A stretch of DNA of 64,000 nt, taken from Verrucomicrobiia bacterium. GTDB lineage: Bacteria; Verrucomicrobiota; Verrucomicrobiia; Limisphaerales; JADLHS01. The position numbers and the translations under genes were made by a program. Below are positions 44,437-53,263 of this stretch, one piece after another (position 1 is the first letter of the stretch; every line of letters begins with the position of its first letter). The stretch lies in contig JAHCLO010000006.1 of assembly GCA_026125285.1 (NCBI GenBank), positions 186,001 through 250,000 on the forward strand, read 5' to 3'. A model generated the notes under the pieces. That model searched no databases and was not told the DNA's origin. It saw nothing but the letters and a program-made list of their open reading frames with translations.

Positions 44437-46226
44437 GCACTCCCCAACTTCGATCCAGCCAAGTCGTCACCACCTTCGGTCCGGGGGCGATGGTGGACTT
44501 GCCGGAGGCTTCCGTCATCGTTGCCGGGCTGGACAACTGGCATTACGACCAGAACCAGATTCCGCTCATCCAAGAGCCGCGCCTTGTGGAGAAGCTGAAA
44601 CGCATCGTTGGCCTGCCGACGCTGACGCTTCGTCCTCCGCCGCCCGCATCCGACCGTGGCTTCGGGTTTCGACCGAACATCACGGTTTGGCGATTTCCGG
44701 AGTGGTTCATCGTCCAGGAAACGCAAGTCACCAAGCAGGGCTTCCGCCGCCGTCGGCTCGTTCACTTGAACAGCCTCGATGGCGGCAAGTATCGCGATGC
44801 TGATGGGAAGAAACTCTCTGTTGTTCCGGTGCGCTTTGTGCGCGCCTGCAAGAAGGGGCATGTTGGAGACATTGACTGGAAAGCGTTCGTCCACGGCACG
44901 TCAGCGCCGTGTCCGCGCGATTTGTGGATGGAGGAGCGGGGCACGACCGGCGACCTCGACGAGATATGGATTGTGTGCGACTGCGGCGCGCAGCGCGCCA
45001 TGAGCCAGGCAGCGCGCATGGATTTGAGGGCGCTTGGTTCATGTAACGGGTTGCGACCGTGGCTTGGGCCGGGAACGAAGGAGGCTTGTGGAGAACCAAA
45101 CCGGCTGCTGATTCGCAGCGCGAGTAACGCTTACTTTCCCCAACTGATGTCGGTGATTTCGATTCCCGATCTGCAATCCGCCGTGGATGAGGTTGTGAAG
45201 TCGGCGTGGGATGCGGGGCTGTCCATTGTTGACTCCCCGGAGAAGCTCGCGATGGTGAGACAGATTCCGAACCTTGCTGTGAAACTCCAAGGTTTGGAAG
45301 ACTCTGCCATCCTCGCGTCCATCTCACGCGTGCGGCAGGGCGCAAGCGGCGCGGACCGGCCCGTCAAAGAAGTCGAATTCGAGGCGTTGTCGGAAGCCAA
45401 GGATGAACTGGGATCGGACGTGCCGGACGGCGATTTCTTCGCGCGGGCTTTGCCCGCAGCGGTATGGAATGCGCCCTGGATGTCGGCGATTGAACGAGTC
45501 GTGCTCGTGCATCGGTTGCGAGAAGTCGTGGCGCAAGTTGGCTTCACGCGATTTGAAGCAGCAGGGCCGGATATTCAGGGTGATTTGTCGCTCGACGTGA
45601 AGCGCGCACCGCTCGCTCTGGATAGCTCGTGGTTGCCAGCCGTCGAGAATCGTGGAGAGGGCATCTTCCTCCAACTACGCGCGGATTCAGTCAATGCCTG
45701 GCTGCAACGTCCCGCCGTGCAGCAACGCGGCATTCAGCTCGCGGACGGATTTCAGCGGTGGAAGGCCGAACATGAAGGCAGTTCGCGTGAATTCCCTGGT
45801 CTGCCGTATTACATGCTCCATTCCCTCGCGCATCTGCTTTTGACGGCAATCTCGCTCGAATGTGGCTATCCGGCATCCTCGCTCCGCGAGCGCATCTTCG
45901 CCGCGCCGGATGCCTATGGCATCCTGATCTATACCGGTTCATCCGACGCGGAAGGAACGCTTGGCGGGTTGGTGGTGGCGGCACGTGACATCCGGCGGCA
46001 CATGCGACGGGCACTTGAGTCAGGCGCGTTATGTTCCAACGACCCGGTTTGCGCCAACCACGCTCCCGCCCGACACGACCATCAGCACTTGCATGGCAGC
46101 GCCTGTCACGGTTGCCTGCTTATCGCGGAAACCTCGTGCGAACAACGGAACGAATTCCTCGACCGCGCGCTGGTTGTCCCCACCATTGAGGCACTAAAAG
46201 CGGAATTCTTTGCCCCCATCTCCTGA
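44433..46226 (+). CDS. drmB: DISARM protein DrmB (DUF1998)
   Basis: 597 residues. N-terminus RSSQVVTTFGPGAMVDLPEAS is the recognised start of DrmB. DUF1998-type features follow, including LPYYMLHSLAHLLLTAISLE (about 450-470), a glycine-rich GILIYTGSSDAEGTLGGLV (about 495-513) and a C-terminal Cys/His group (HGSACHGCLLIAETSCEQRN, about 554-573) likely to bind zinc. It overlaps drmA by 4 bp and drmC by one base (TGATG). Confidence 0.9.
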   Translation: MSTPQLRSSQVVTTFGPGAMVDLPEASVIVAGLDNWHYDQNQIPLIQEPRLVEKLKRIVGLPTLTLRPPPPASDRGFGFRPNITVWRFPEWFIVQETQVTKQGFRRRRLVHLNSLDGGKYRDADGKKLSVVPVRFVRACKKGHVGDIDWKAFVHGTSAPCPRDLWMEERGTTGDLDEIWIVCDCGAQRAMSQAARMDLRALGSCNGLRPWLGPGTKEACGEPNRLLIRSASNAYFPQLMSVISIPDLQSAVDEVVKSAWDAGLSIVDSPEKLAMVRQIPNLAVKLQGLEDSAILASISRVRQGASGADRPVKEVEFEALSEAKDELGSDVPDGDFFARALPAAVWNAPWMSAIERVVLVHRLREVVAQVGFTRFEAAGPDIQGDLSLDVKRAPLALDSSWLPAVENRGEGIFLQLRADSVNAWLQRPAVQQRGIQLADGFQRWKAEHEGSSREFPGLPYYMLHSLAHLLLTAISLECGYPASSLRERIFAAPDAYGILIYTGSSDAEGTLGGLVVAARDIRRHMRRALESGALCSNDPVCANHAPARHDHQHLHGSACHGCLLIAETSCEQRNEFLDRALVVPTIEALKAEFFAPIS

Positions 46227-47029
46227 TGTTCGAGCCGCTGCACAATCTGACGCCCGCAGTCCTTCATTCGCTGGCAACCTCATTGAAGGATGGTCCGCTG
46301 TCGCTCGGCATCACAAGACACGCACTCAATCAAATTGTCGGTGGTCATGCCGCCGAGGTTTTCGCCTGCTTTGACAAGTTGCTGCAACAGGGGATGTCTC
46401 CGGCCCACATTGGTTTGTTGACCGAGGCGGTTGCGACCGCGCGCGACAGCGCCGCAGCGCCGGAACATCTGATTGACCTTGTGATTTCAGGCCCCGAGGT
46501 CGCTGGAGTTCCGACTGCCGACACTGGAGCAACAGTCCAAACGCTCATTGAAAGTGCGGAAACGGAGATTCTCCTCGTCGGCTACGCGGTGCATAACGGT
46601 AAACGGCTATTCAAGCGACTCGCGCAGCGAATGGAGGAAGTCTCCTCGCTCCGAGTCACATTCCATCTCGATATTCCCCGCAAACTCACCGACACGTCCT
46701 TGGCGAGTGAGATTGTGCGTCGGTTCGCAAGGGACTTTGCGATGAAGCATTGGCCCGGAAGATCACTGCCCGAACTGTATTACGACCCTCGCGCACTGGC
46801 GGAGGACACGCAACAAAGAGCCAGTCTCCATGCCAAATGCGTGATTGTGGATCGTCGCGTGGCCCTCGTCACGTCGGCCAATTTCACCGATGCCGCCCAG
46901 CGCAAGAACATCGAAACCGGCGTGCTCATCCGTTACGAGCCATTCGTTCTGCGCCTACACGGCTATTTTGAGGGCTTGCGCAACAGCCGCCAATTGACCG
47001 CTTGCGCACTGGCTTCGACGATTGGTTGA
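46226..47029 (+). CDS. drmC: DISARM protein DrmC, phospholipase D-like nuclease
   Basis: 267 residues with one HxK motif (LHAKCVIVDRRVALVTSANFT, about 200-220) of the phospholipase D superfamily, followed by NIETGVLI. A single motif per chain implies a dimeric active site. DrmC is the last core gene of class 1 DISARM; in the characterised Bacillus system it was not essential. The stop lies 2 bp before repeat copy B. Confidence 0.88.
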   Translation: MFEPLHNLTPAVLHSLATSLKDGPLSLGITRHALNQIVGGHAAEVFACFDKLLQQGMSPAHIGLLTEAVATARDSAAAPEHLIDLVISGPEVAGVPTADTGATVQTLIESAETEILLVGYAVHNGKRLFKRLAQRMEEVSSLRVTFHLDIPRKLTDTSLASEIVRRFARDFAMKHWPGRSLPELYYDPRALAEDTQQRASLHAKCVIVDRRVALVTSANFTDAAQRKNIETGVLIRYEPFVLRLHGYFEGLRNSRQLTACALASTIG

Positions 47030-47031
47030 GC

Positions 47032-47280
47032 GCCGTGACCAACGCGCGGTTGTGCTGCGCTCCACGGGTTGCCGGTCGGCCCTGTCCCCCTCTCGACCAC
47101 GCCCGTTCCACTCCGCAAACCGCGCGCTCGTCACGAGCGGGCATTCGCCGGACGCCGCACGCGCGGCGGGCTTCCGTCTGCCGCTCGGCGGCAGGACGTT
47201 CCGCTCCGGCTGCGTTTCGCTAGGCGCTGCGCTCCGCCCTCCGCTCCACTTTCCCCGCTCGCCAACACGCAGACCGAAGC
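47032..47280 (+). repeat. Dispersed 248-bp repeat, copy B
   Basis: Second copy, begins right after the drmC stop codon. It holds the perfect hairpin CGCTCGT-C-ACGAGCG and the same ends as copies A and C. Differences between copies are mostly single-base substitutions spread over the whole length. Confidence 0.87.
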
Positions 47281-47425
47281 GACGAGCACAAAGTCGAGGC
47301 ACAAAGCATTGTCGGCAAGGTGTCATCTTGTTACGCTGGTGGAAAGACGACGTGCGAATGGCGACGGAAATCCATCACCCCTTCGGCGCACCTGCTCGGC
47401 TTCCCGCCAACATTGGAGGAAGTGC

Positions 47426-49267
47426 GTGAGCACCAACGCGCCCAATGTTGGCTTTGGCGTCTCTGCCGATGACATCCGTGCTTACGATTGGCAGGCCGTG
47501 CTCCAAACCGCCACGCGGCGCGAATGCGACTCATACAGCGAAGTGTTAGCCGCGAAGGCGAAGTCACTTCAAGACGCCGGAGACGACCGTGGGCATCGGG
47601 CATTTCGACTACTGGGCGCGGTCGCGTCGTTCTGGCCCAACTTTCATTCCGATGAGTCACCTTTCAGACCGATGGCCGTCTGGGAAGGACGTCGGTCAGC
47701 GATTCCCGAAGACCTTGCTGCGGCCGATTTGGACGCACTCAACGGCGTGTTGGCTGGAATCAAGGACGCGGAATTCCGCGCGCGGGTCGCAGACGTGCTC
47801 TGGGCTTGTCGCAAAGACTACAAGGCGGCGCAAACGGCGGTGGATGCCTACATTGAATCCAGCCGCGTGCTGGAGTCGGGCGACATGTGGCCGCCGTTTT
47901 CCGAGCATCTTCAGCGGGCGATGCAGTTGGGTGCAAAGATTGGCCGGCTTAAACAGTTCCACCAAAAGGCGATTCAGGCGGTGGAGGATGCGATTGCCCG
48001 GCAAGAGCCGACGGAGAAAGGTTTGCTCTGTGCACGCCTCATGCACTTCCTGCTGGCCGACCGTGTGGGTGACGCAAAAAAGTATGCGCCCCTGTCGGAG
48101 AGAATCGCCAAGAGCATGGAGGCCGTCCCCAACTGGCACTTCTCTCGCGATTATTGGCAGTTGAAGGCTGCTTGGGATTCCAGAGAAGGAAGATCCGAAG
48201 ACGCTCGCGCGGCTCGGCTTCAGATTGCGAATACCTACGTCAAGCTGGCAGAGAGTTTCGCAAACGCCGCACAGCCTTCGTATATGGGGGCAGCGGGCTG
48301 GATGGCGAAGGCGGTTCATGCCCTCCGTGAAGCGAAAGCGGACGCTGCCGACATTGAGAACGCTCACCGTCGCCTTCTCACGTTCCAAAAGCGCTCAATG
48401 GGCGAGATGGAAACCATTCAGATACCCCTGGAGAACGCTCCCGACCTTGAGAAGAAGCTGGAGGAGTCCGCGAAGGCGGCAGCGGCACACGGGGCCGGGC
48501 ACTGTTTTGAGGATGCGATTATGCGCTTCGCGTTCGTGGCCGAACCAACCCGCCCGGACGAACTCAAGAAACGCATCGAAGACCCGAATTCAGGCGGTGT
48601 GTTCACCCAGCTTTTCGGCACTACAACCGTCAGGCCAGACGGCCAAACCTCCGACACAAAGCCGCCTCTCGCATCGGATGATCCCAAGGATCGGGAAGTC
48701 GCCCTGCTGAAGGAGATGTATTCACAGTCGCGCACTGTGGACTGGCGGCTACGCGTGCAGGTTTCCATTGAGCCAGCACGCCAGCAGATTATCGCAGAAC
48801 ATCCCGCCCGTCCGATGGACCTACTGTTTTTGGTGCAGGATAATCCGTTCGTGCCGCGCGGTCGTGAAGGTTTGTTCCTGCGCGGCCTCCACGCCGGGCT
48901 GCGCGGTGATCTGGTTTTGGCCCTGCACCTCCTTCTGCCTCAAATCGAACATTCGCTTCGGGAAATCTTCACAGCGCGGGGCATCATAACGTCGAAACTG
49001 GAATCCGACCAAACCCAGGACGAACGCGACTTGGGCTGGATGCTTGCACACGCGGAGATGGCGAAGATTGTTGGACCGGGAATGGCGTTTGACCTGCGCG
49101 GCCTATTGGTGGAGCGGTTCGGACTGAACCTGCGGAACGACATCGCTCACGGCTTCCTGCAGAACCACAAATGCTCACCGAAGGGGCGCTCTACGCCTGG
49201 TGGTTGGCGCTCCGGCTTTGTTGCATTCCGATTGCGGCGGCACAGCGGGAGTCAAAAACATGACTGA
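47426..49267 (+). CDS. DUF4209-domain protein, probable C-terminal frameshift
   Basis: 613 residues from the GTG at 47426, chosen because GGAGGA lies 5 bp upstream; longer frames run through repeat B. The protein is mostly helical with an acidic middle. The C-terminal FDLRGLLVERFGLNLRNDIAHGFL (about 553-576) is the conserved end of DUF4209 proteins. After that the frame looks wrong: the third frame from about 49162 reads LTEGALYAWWLALRLCCIP and ends at a TGA at 49261-49263, as the family's C-terminus should. A one-base deletion near 49150-49165 is likely. DUF4209 proteins are often found in phage-defence islands, so a defence role is inferred. Confidence 0.7.
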   Translation: MSTNAPNVGFGVSADDIRAYDWQAVLQTATRRECDSYSEVLAAKAKSLQDAGDDRGHRAFRLLGAVASFWPNFHSDESPFRPMAVWEGRRSAIPEDLAAADLDALNGVLAGIKDAEFRARVADVLWACRKDYKAAQTAVDAYIESSRVLESGDMWPPFSEHLQRAMQLGAKIGRLKQFHQKAIQAVEDAIARQEPTEKGLLCARLMHFLLADRVGDAKKYAPLSERIAKSMEAVPNWHFSRDYWQLKAAWDSREGRSEDARAARLQIANTYVKLAESFANAAQPSYMGAAGWMAKAVHALREAKADAADIENAHRRLLTFQKRSMGEMETIQIPLENAPDLEKKLEESAKAAAAHGAGHCFEDAIMRFAFVAEPTRPDELKKRIEDPNSGGVFTQLFGTTTVRPDGQTSDTKPPLASDDPKDREVALLKEMYSQSRTVDWRLRVQVSIEPARQQIIAEHPARPMDLLFLVQDNPFVPRGREGLFLRGLHAGLRGDLVLALHLLLPQIEHSLREIFTARGIITSKLESDQTQDERDLGWMLAHAEMAKIVGPGMAFDLRGLLVERFGLNLRNDIAHGFLQNHKCSPKGRSTPGGWRSGFVAFRLRRHSGSQKHD

Positions 49268-49276
49268 GCCTTGCCC

Positions 49277-50077
49277 ATGAATACATCCGACTATTCCGCG
49301 TGGGTTGAACGCGCGTTCCTTTACGTCGAAAGAACGCTGCTCCAACGTGCTGCCGAAGAATCGCCCACACGCATCACGGAAGATTTTGTTCGGCAGGCGT
49401 TGATTGACGGCCTGAAGGCTGCAAAGTCCGAACTCGCCAACTCCGTCAAGATGGAGCAAACCGTCCCGTGGAATCGCTCAGCGAATGTCCTGAAGCAGAA
49501 CGCAAAGTTTGGGAAGGGACGCGCGAAGCAACACGATGTGGGTGTTAAGCAGAATAGCGCCCTTATTCTTGCGTGCGAACTGAAGTGGCTAAAAGCCGAT
49601 GATGCCGATGCCGTAATGGAAGATTTGTGGAAACTTGCCCTGACTCATGGCGCGTCAGCCAAGGAAAAGGACTGCTGCCGAACTTTCCTCTTGGTCGGCG
49701 GTTTGCGGAAGCCATTTCAAAAGTCACTGGAAACCCTTCACCGGCGTGGAGTGCCACTTCGGTGGTCGCCGCAGGGCAAGGCCGCGCAGTTCCCTAGACC
49801 AACACGAATCAAGTTTGCCAGCATCCAGCGCACGAAATGGGGATTTGGACTGTTGAAAAGCACGCTGCAACGCCGAAAGTCGTATCACCGCCAGCCGCCG
49901 CCAGTTTGGATGGAGTTACGGTGTTCAGTATTGGCACGCAGTTGGAAAACCATTCGTGAAGCTGAATGGAAAATCGCCGTGTGGGAACTTGATTTCCGGA
50001 AGCCGTGCAAGAGGAAGCAGATTAACTGGAATGGCCTAAAACAGCGTTTGGCGCGGAAACCCACGAGGCGCAAATGA
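49277..50077 (+). CDS. Restriction-endonuclease-like protein paired with DUF4209
   Basis: 266 residues from the ATG at 49277. A helical N-terminus with ITEDFVRQALIDGL and the segment ALILACELKWLKADDADAVM (about 93-112) contains an E-x-K following a hydrophobic strand, as in PD-(D/E)XK nucleases; an upstream acidic partner (HDVGV) is present. It starts 9 bp after the preceding gene, so the two make a unit. The C-terminal third is basic. The nuclease assignment is moderate. Confidence 0.55.
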   Translation: MNTSDYSAWVERAFLYVERTLLQRAAEESPTRITEDFVRQALIDGLKAAKSELANSVKMEQTVPWNRSANVLKQNAKFGKGRAKQHDVGVKQNSALILACELKWLKADDADAVMEDLWKLALTHGASAKEKDCCRTFLLVGGLRKPFQKSLETLHRRGVPLRWSPQGKAAQFPRPTRIKFASIQRTKWGFGLLKSTLQRRKSYHRQPPPVWMELRCSVLARSWKTIREAEWKIAVWELDFRKPCKRKQINWNGLKQRLARKPTRRK

Positions 50078-50087
50078 ATGCCAATCG

Positions 50088-50335
50088 GCCGTGACCAACG
50101 CGCGGTCGTGCTTCGCTTCACGGTCTGCCGGTCGGCCCTGTCCCCCTCTCGACCGCGCCCGTTCCACTCCGCAAACCGCGCGCTCGTCACGAGCGGGCAT
50201 TCGCCGGACGCCGCAAGCGTGGCGGGCTTCCGTCTGCGGCTCGGCGGCGGGACGTTGCGCTTCGGCTGCGTTTCGCTAGGCGCTGCTCTCCGCCCTCCGC
50301 TCCACTTTCCCCGCTCGCCGACCGCAGACCGAAGC
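50088..50335 (+). repeat. Dispersed 248-bp repeat, copy C
   Basis: Third copy, beginning 10 bp after the stop of the nuclease-like gene and ending 1 bp before the stop codon of the convergent yhcG fragment, so it exactly fills the gap. It has the same ends and central hairpin as copies A and B. Confidence 0.87.
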
Positions 50336-50336
50336 T

Positions 50337-50479
50337 TTAAGCCGATTTGCCACGGCTGGCGCGGCGGAGTTCCGCCTGGCGTTCCAGCAAATCGCGTGTC
50401 CGGGCGAGTTCCGCCGCCAGGGCGGATTCCTTCGGCAATGCCGTCAGATATTCTCTGACGAGCATCTTGCTTCCCAAAC
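50337..50479 (-). pseudogene. yhcG: 3' part of yhcG/DUF1016 gene, cut off by an IS21 element
   Basis: On the minus strand the sequence reads SKMLVREYLTALPKESALAAELARTRD... to a TAA at 50337-50339, the usual C-terminus of YhcG/DUF1016 nucleases. It is separated from the rest of the gene (53264-54377) by an IS element. Removing the IS and one copy of the CCAAAC duplication restores an uninterrupted frame (AMDGL-GSKML). Confidence 0.85.
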
Positions 50480-50745
50480 TGTCACCGGTCGGTTCAAACT
50501 GACCCACCTCAGGGTCACTTCAAATTGACCCACCCTGGCGGCAGGTGGTTTAGCGTTTTTCTGGTTCTGTTTTCAAGCGTCGTTTCTTAAAATCGGGTCG
50601 CGTTCGGAAGGATAGAGCACTGCGGGAGCGCAACTCGAGCGTCCGAGCGTCCGTGGAATGCGAAAGCATCCTGCTCCCGATCCGGGGAACGGGTCGGGAG
50701 TGATTATTGGATGCCCATCGCAATCCATGGCTCAAAGCGTAAAAC

Positions 50746-51534
50746 TCACCTTTTCTTGTCGGCCGACAGGCCGCTGTTGGCTTCTGGATCATCGTCCTGG
50801 GCGGTGCGTCCACCGTGTCGCAGGCGATAGCTTCTGCCCTTCATCTGGATGATCTCGGCGTGATGGAGAAAGCGGTCCAGAATGGCCGTGGCGGCGGGGA
50901 CATCGTTGAGGAGCTTTCCCCATTCCTCAATGGGCCGGTTGGAGGTCATGAAGGTGGATCGTGTTTCATACCGGCGCAGGATGATCTCCAGGAGGATTTC
51001 CCCGGCTTTGGGTGGGAGCGTTTTGAGTCCCATGTCGTCGATCTGCAACAAGTCGGGCTTGAGGAAGCGGGCCAAAGTGCGGTGCAGCTCTGCGGGGGAT
51101 TGCTCGGCCTGGAGGTCACGGACCAGGTCGAAAATGGAACAGTAAACCACCAAGAAGCCGGCCTTGATAAGGTGATAGCCAATGGCCTGAACCAAGTGGC
51201 TCTTCCCCAGGCCAGGCGGCCCAATCATCAGAACGTCCCGGCGCTGACGGATGAACTGCCCGCTGGCCAGATCGTAGATCTGCTGCCGTTTAATGGTCGG
51301 GTTGAACGTCCAGTCGAAGTCCTCCAGGGTCTTCTGATCGCGAAAACCAGCGGCCCTGGTGCGTTTATCGATGACGCGCTGCCGGCGGACGTTGAGTTCA
51401 TCTTGAAAGATCAATTCCAGGAACTGCTCGTGAGGGAGTTGATGAGTGCGAGCCTCTTCCAGGCGCAGCTCCAGGCTGCTGAGCAGGCCGGAGAGGCGCA
51501 GTTGACGGGCATAGGTAGCGAGGTTCTGATTCAT
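50746..51534 (-). CDS. istB: IS21 helper ATPase IstB
   Basis: 262 residues from the ATG at 51534 (overlapping the istA stop, ATGA). Contains the AAA+ Walker A IGPPGLGKSHLVQAIG, Walker B LLQIDDMGLKTLP and the conserved TSNRPIEEWGKLLND of IstB. It works with the transposase IstA in cut-and-paste or replicative movement of IS21 elements. It appears intact. Confidence 0.93.
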   Translation of the reverse strand: MNQNLATYARQLRLSGLLSSLELRLEEARTHQLPHEQFLELIFQDELNVRRQRVIDKRTRAAGFRDQKTLEDFDWTFNPTIKRQQIYDLASGQFIRQRRDVLMIGPPGLGKSHLVQAIGYHLIKAGFLVVYCSIFDLVRDLQAEQSPAELHRTLARFLKPDLLQIDDMGLKTLPPKAGEILLEIILRRYETRSTFMTSNRPIEEWGKLLNDVPAATAILDRFLHHAEIIQMKGRSYRLRHGGRTAQDDDPEANSGLSADKKR

Positions 51535-53132
51535 GGGTTTTGAGTTTGGTTTCGGATGAAGATCCCGTATTCGCTCAAGTTGCGGATTAACGGGTGGTGT
51601 TCGACAAAGGTGATTTGAGTCTGGATTTCCTTGGCCTCGAGCAACGCCCGCACATCCCGCAAGCGCCAAGTGCCTTTAGCCAACGCCCGCTCGCACGCCC
51701 GATTCACGGCAGGGAAGGAATGATGGTCGATCAAGCGGACCAGCCCCATCAACGTGCGCATGCCGCCAATGCCGCGGTTCTGGGCAACGGCGCGGGCCCA
51801 CCCCTCACAGCAGGGACCCAATTCGCTGGCTCGCTTGAGCCAGTAATCCAGATTGGCCTGCAAACTGCCCTGACCGCCGCCAATACCGCGGGCGTTAGTG
51901 AATTGGCCGGGCTCCAAACGGCGGTGGACCTGGATCTGCCTCAAACTGCCATCGGCATTCTTGGTGAAGATCCGGACCTCACGGCGGTCGTATCGCACCC
52001 AGACCTCCTGCCGGAGATATTCCGGGGGCACGTGATAAAAGGCCTTCTCCACTTCGACATGGCCGTCACGGTGGACCGTCCGAGGGCCTTCCTGGAAGCA
52101 GGGGAACAGCGAGGCGGGCAGAGGCTGGAGGGCCGGTTTTTCCAGCGCGAAGAGTTGGGCGACCTGGCGCTTGGTGGTGCCATGGATGCGGAGGTCAGCG
52201 ACGGTTTTTTCCCAGTGCGCCAACGCCCGATTCACCTCCGGCACCGCCGAGTACTTGTGGCCAGCCAGACCGTTTTCTTTGACATAGGCGACGCTGTTCT
52301 CAACTTTTCCTTTGTGTTCTGGAACCCCCGGTAAACAGGGCATGATCGTCGTGCCGTAGTGACGGGCGAAGTCGATCAGTTTGGGATTGAGTTCGGGATC
52401 GGCCCAGTCGGCCTTGAGCACCGCCGCCTTCAGGTTGTCGAGATTGATGGTCAAGGTCGACCCTCCGAACTCCCGGAAGGCCGCCTCGATACAACGGAGA
52501 AAGGTTTCGGTGTCCTGCCGCAGGACGGCTTGGCTATAAGCTTTGCGCGAATAGCTCAGGACCAAGCGGAAGATCCAGGTCTTCCTCTTCTTGCCGTCGG
52601 CTTGGACCAGCGTCGGCCCGGTGCCAAAGTCCACCTGCACCTCTTCTCCAGGTTGGACCTCAATCCGCTGGACCAACTTCGGGTCAGTGCGGCGCAGCCG
52701 CCGGACAAAGCGCTTGACCGACTGATACGAACCGGTGAAGGAGACCTCGAGCTGGAGGTCCTGATAAATCCTCTGGGCCGTCAGACCCTCTTCGAACTTG
52801 GCCAGGATGAGCTCGGCGTGATCGGCACAAAGGCTTTTTCGCCCGGTATTCCCGGCGGTCGAAAGTGGGTCAGTTTGGTTGGGGTGGGGAGTGGAGCCGG
52901 CGGTCGAAAGTGGGTCAGTTTCATCCCCAGCACCCGTCGGCCGAAGAGCTGAGGCTTGGAGAATCTCCTCGGTGATCGCCTCCGCATCGACGGGCGGAGG
53001 CAGGCTCCGAATATAGCTACGAACCGTATTGCGGCTGAGGCCCAGTTCGCGGGCGATCCTGCGAATTCCCCAACCCAAACGGCTCAGATTTGCGATAGCT
53101 TCGTGTTCTTGCACCTTGAGTCTGTTCGACAT
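51531..53132 (-). CDS. istA: IS21 transposase IstA
   Basis: 533 residues from the ATG at 53132. An N-terminal helix-turn-helix (IRRIARELGLSRNTVRSYI, about 20-40), a DDE core (VQVDFGTG; LTINLDNLKAAV; GVPEHKGKVENSV) and a C-terminal domain are present. A short internal duplication near residues 70-90 (TDPLSTAG twice) is due to two DNA copies of the IS end motif within the gene (52865-52878 and 52910-52923). Confidence 0.92.
   Translation of the reverse strand: MSNRLKVQEHEAIANLSRLGWGIRRIARELGLSRNTVRSYIRSLPPPVDAEAITEEILQASALRPTGAGDETDPLSTAGSTPHPNQTDPLSTAGNTGRKSLCADHAELILAKFEEGLTAQRIYQDLQLEVSFTGSYQSVKRFVRRLRRTDPKLVQRIEVQPGEEVQVDFGTGPTLVQADGKKRKTWIFRLVLSYSRKAYSQAVLRQDTETFLRCIEAAFREFGGSTLTINLDNLKAAVLKADWADPELNPKLIDFARHYGTTIMPCLPGVPEHKGKVENSVAYVKENGLAGHKYSAVPEVNRALAHWEKTVADLRIHGTTKRQVAQLFALEKPALQPLPASLFPCFQEGPRTVHRDGHVEVEKAFYHVPPEYLRQEVWVRYDRREVRIFTKNADGSLRQIQVHRRLEPGQFTNARGIGGGQGSLQANLDYWLKRASELGPCCEGWARAVAQNRGIGGMRTLMGLVRLIDHHSFPAVNRACERALAKGTWRLRDVRALLEAKEIQTQITFVEHHPLIRNLSEYGIFIRNQTQNP
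52851..52925. repeat. Direct repeat of IS-end-like motif inside istA
   Basis: CCGGCGGTCGAAAGTGGGTCAGTTT occurs in close succession, about 45 bp apart (two copies, near 52852 and 52897). Each includes GTGGGTCAGTTT, which resembles the transposase-recognised repeats at both ends of the element (GGTGGGTCAGTTTGA). Confidence 0.7.
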
Positions 53133-53263
53133 AGAGGCTGCACATCCTCCGGATCCCCGGAAAAATTGCAGCCCCGCTGCCACTCTCAAGGTGGGTCATT
53201 TTGAAGCCCTATCTTGCCCTCTCATTTCGACCCTAGGTGGGTCAGTTTGAGTGACCGTTGACA

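Larger units (their letters stand above)
50480..53263. mobile_element. IS21-family insertion sequence (2784 bp) with 6-bp target duplication
   Basis: Bounded by imperfect inverted ends TGTCACCGGTC...TCAAACTGACCCACC (left) and, on the minus strand, TGTCAACGGTC...TCAAACTGACCCACC (right), each followed inside by a second TCAAA-TGACCCACC copy (left) or its complement (right). Direct repeats CCAAAC flank it at 50474-50479 and 53264-53269. It carries istA and istB overlapping by ATGA. It splits a yhcG gene. About 265 bp at the left end (50480-50745) are non-coding. Confidence 0.92.

Noticed and set aside
30972..47029. The helicase/methylase operon as BREX or a type I restriction system
   Set aside because: There are no PglZ, BrxC or HsdS-like genes, while the drmA-drmB-drmC trio and drmD are clearly present.
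30521..50335. The three 248-bp repeats as integron attC sites
   Set aside because: They are longer than usual attC sites, lack matching RYYYAAC/GTTRRRY ends, and no integron integrase is visible in the window.
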